Shown one piece after another: positions 4,950 to 6,079 of a stretch of 6,079 nt of DNA. The DNA is taken from positions 1 to 6,079 of the forward strand of contig JAUVOS010000160.1 of the NCBI GenBank assembly GCA_030599055.1. The letters run 5' to 3'. The position numbers and the translations under genes were made by a program. How positions within the stretch are numbered: the stretch's first letter is position 1; each line of letters starts with the position of its first letter. The stretch is from Lutibacter sp. GTDB taxonomy: Bacteria > Bacteroidota > Bacteroidia > Flavobacteriales > Flavobacteriaceae. Below the pieces are notes generated by a model that ran no database searches, was not told the DNA's origin, and saw only the letters and a program-made list of their open reading frames with translations.

Positions 4950-5918
4950 ATGGCAAGAATTTTAACAGGCGTACAAAGTACTGGCACTCCACATCTTGGT
5001 AATTTATTAGGAGCGATTATACCAGCAGTAAAAATGGCTAATCAACCTGATAATGACTCTTTTTTGTTTATTGCTGATATGCATTCTTTAACTCAGATTA
5101 AGGATGGTAGTGAATTGAGGAAAAACACCTACAGCACAGCCGCCACTTGGTTGGCATGTGGTTTAGATGTGTCAAAATCCGTGTTTTATCGACAAAGTGA
5201 TGTTCCTGAAGTGACCGAACTCACATGGTATTTAAGTTGTTTTTTTCCATACCAACGTCTTACCTTAGCACATTCTTTTAAAGACAAAGCAGATAGTTTA
5301 AATGATGTTAATGCCGGTTTGTTTAACTATCCGATGTTGATGGCTGCCGATATATTATTATATGATGCCGAAATAGTTCCTGTTGGAAAAGATCAATTAC
5401 AACATTTAGAAATAGCCCGTGATGTAGCAAATAGAATCAACAACAAAGTGGGAGAAATCTTAGTTCCGCCTCAAGCCAAATTACAAGAAGGCGCGATGTA
5501 TGTTCCCGGTACAGATGGTGAAAAAATGAGTAAGTCTAAAGGAAATATCATTAATATTTTCTTGCCTGACAAACAATTGCGCAAGCAAATAATGAAGATA
5601 AAAACCGATAGTACACCGCTCGAAGAGCCCAAAAATCCGGATACTTGTAATTTATTTGCTTTATATAAATTGATTGCAACACCGGAACAAACGGCAGAAA
5701 TGCGTACTAATTATGAAAAAGGAGGCTATGGATATGGGCATGCCAAACAAGCTTTTTACGAGCTAATTGTTAAATATTTTTCTGAGATAAGGGATCGATA
5801 CAAATATTTTATGAATAATAAACGTGAAATTGATAAAGCTCTTGCTGTTGGTGCTGATAAAGCTCGTGAAGTTGCTTCTGTTGTTTTGAGCCGTGTACGT
5901 GAGCAGTTAGGGTATTGA
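4950..5918 (+). CDS. trpS: Tryptophanyl-tRNA synthetase
   Basis: A 322-residue class Ic aminoacyl-tRNA synthetase that charges tRNA-Trp with tryptophan using ATP in the cytosol. Visible features are the HIGH-type signature TGTPHLGN (11-18), IADMHSLT (41-48), the substrate-pocket segment YPMLMAADILLYD (127-139), VPVGKDQLQHLE (143-154), and the KMSKS loop (192-196, in EKMSKSKGN). A helical anticodon-binding C-terminal region runs from about 205 to the end, with the usual late RVREQLGY-like close. Length and motif spacing are normal. The ATG at 4950 starts directly at the first strand (ARILTGVQS). No Shine-Dalgarno exists; the 40 bp before the start hold a degenerate heptamer tract and part of a hairpin. 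It is probably transcribed from its own promoter near 4847. Confidence 0.98.
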   Translation: MARILTGVQSTGTPHLGNLLGAIIPAVKMANQPDNDSFLFIADMHSLTQIKDGSELRKNTYSTAATWLACGLDVSKSVFYRQSDVPEVTELTWYLSCFFPYQRLTLAHSFKDKADSLNDVNAGLFNYPMLMAADILLYDAEIVPVGKDQLQHLEIARDVANRINNKVGEILVPPQAKLQEGAMYVPGTDGEKMSKSKGNIINIFLPDKQLRKQIMKIKTDSTPLEEPKNPDTCNLFALYKLIATPEQTAEMRTNYEKGGYGYGHAKQAFYELIVKYFSEIRDRYKYFMNNKREIDKALAVGADKAREVASVVLSRVREQLGY

Positions 5919-5925
5919 TAAACTG

Positions 5926-5958
5926 TTATCGGTTGAATTGTCCGTTGTCGGTTATTAT
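5926..5958. repeat. Degenerate 7-bp repeat (TTGTCGG type) after trpS
   Basis: TTATCGG (5926-5932), TTGTCCG (5938-5944), TTGTCGG (5945-5951) and TTATTAT (5952-5958) are related 7-bp units, with one 5-bp interruption (TTGAA). The tract begins 8 bp after the trpS stop. A small GATAA/TTATC hairpin (5917-5930) overlaps the stop codon and the first unit. The rest of the window to 6079 shows no gene. Confidence 0.45.
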
Positions 5959-6079
5959 TAAACTGAGATGAAGTGTGTTTGTCAAACATGAAGTCTGATT
6001 CCTTTAGGATATAACTTTAAACTTACATTATTTGACTCTTGCTCTGTCCCTTTTCGACTTCTAACTCACTTTTTGATAT

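Noticed and set aside
5976..5988. TGTTTGTCAAACA palindrome downstream of trpS as an operator
   Set aside because: It is a single short match with no neighbouring gene start in the window and no second copy, so chance is likely in this composition.

Overview
The window comes from an AT-rich bacterial chromosome, most likely Bacteroidota and probably a flavobacterium. The signs are the protein families present, the near absence of Shine-Dalgarno sequences in front of starts, A-rich start contexts, and a TAnnTTTG-type -7 box upstream of trpS. This placement is inferred from gene content; no ribosomal RNA is present to confirm it.

Layout from left to right: an uncharacterised SAM-methyltransferase-like gene on the minus strand (73-846); a 277-bp divergent spacer with no recognised gene; a short tailless single-stranded DNA-binding protein (1124-1459); a small cassette made of a palindromic 7-bp-repeat block, a four-helix-bundle (S23 / 23S rRNA IVS-type) gene at 1582-1932, and a second larger 7-bp-repeat block; asd, aspartate-semialdehyde dehydrogenase (2172-3161); dprA, DNA-processing protein (3179-4282), 17 bp behind asd and probably cotranscribed; the C-terminal remnant of a GxxExxY-family gene (4297-4458); a small GlsB/YeaQ-type membrane protein (4575-4820); a leader with a hairpin and another 7-bp repeat; and trpS, tryptophanyl-tRNA synthetase (4950-5918). 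The last 161 bp hold a third degenerate 7-bp repeat and no recognisable gene.

The housekeeping genes (asd, dprA, trpS) are intact and carry their expected active-site motifs. The unusual part is what lies between them. The four-helix-bundle gene is bracketed by two related repeat blocks in direct orientation. Each is [inverted heptamers]-[30-bp core]-[heptamers], and the right-hand block contains 16 heptamers of type GCRTAHH in perfect register. This looks like a small repeat-bounded genetic unit placed between ssb and asd, whose RNA could fold in a way that recalls rRNA intervening sequences. A decayed orphan gene of another family (GxxExxY) sits in the next large spacer, and two unrelated degenerate heptamer tracts flank trpS. 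Together they suggest a genome in which heptameric intergenic repeats and orphan accessory genes accumulate between core genes.
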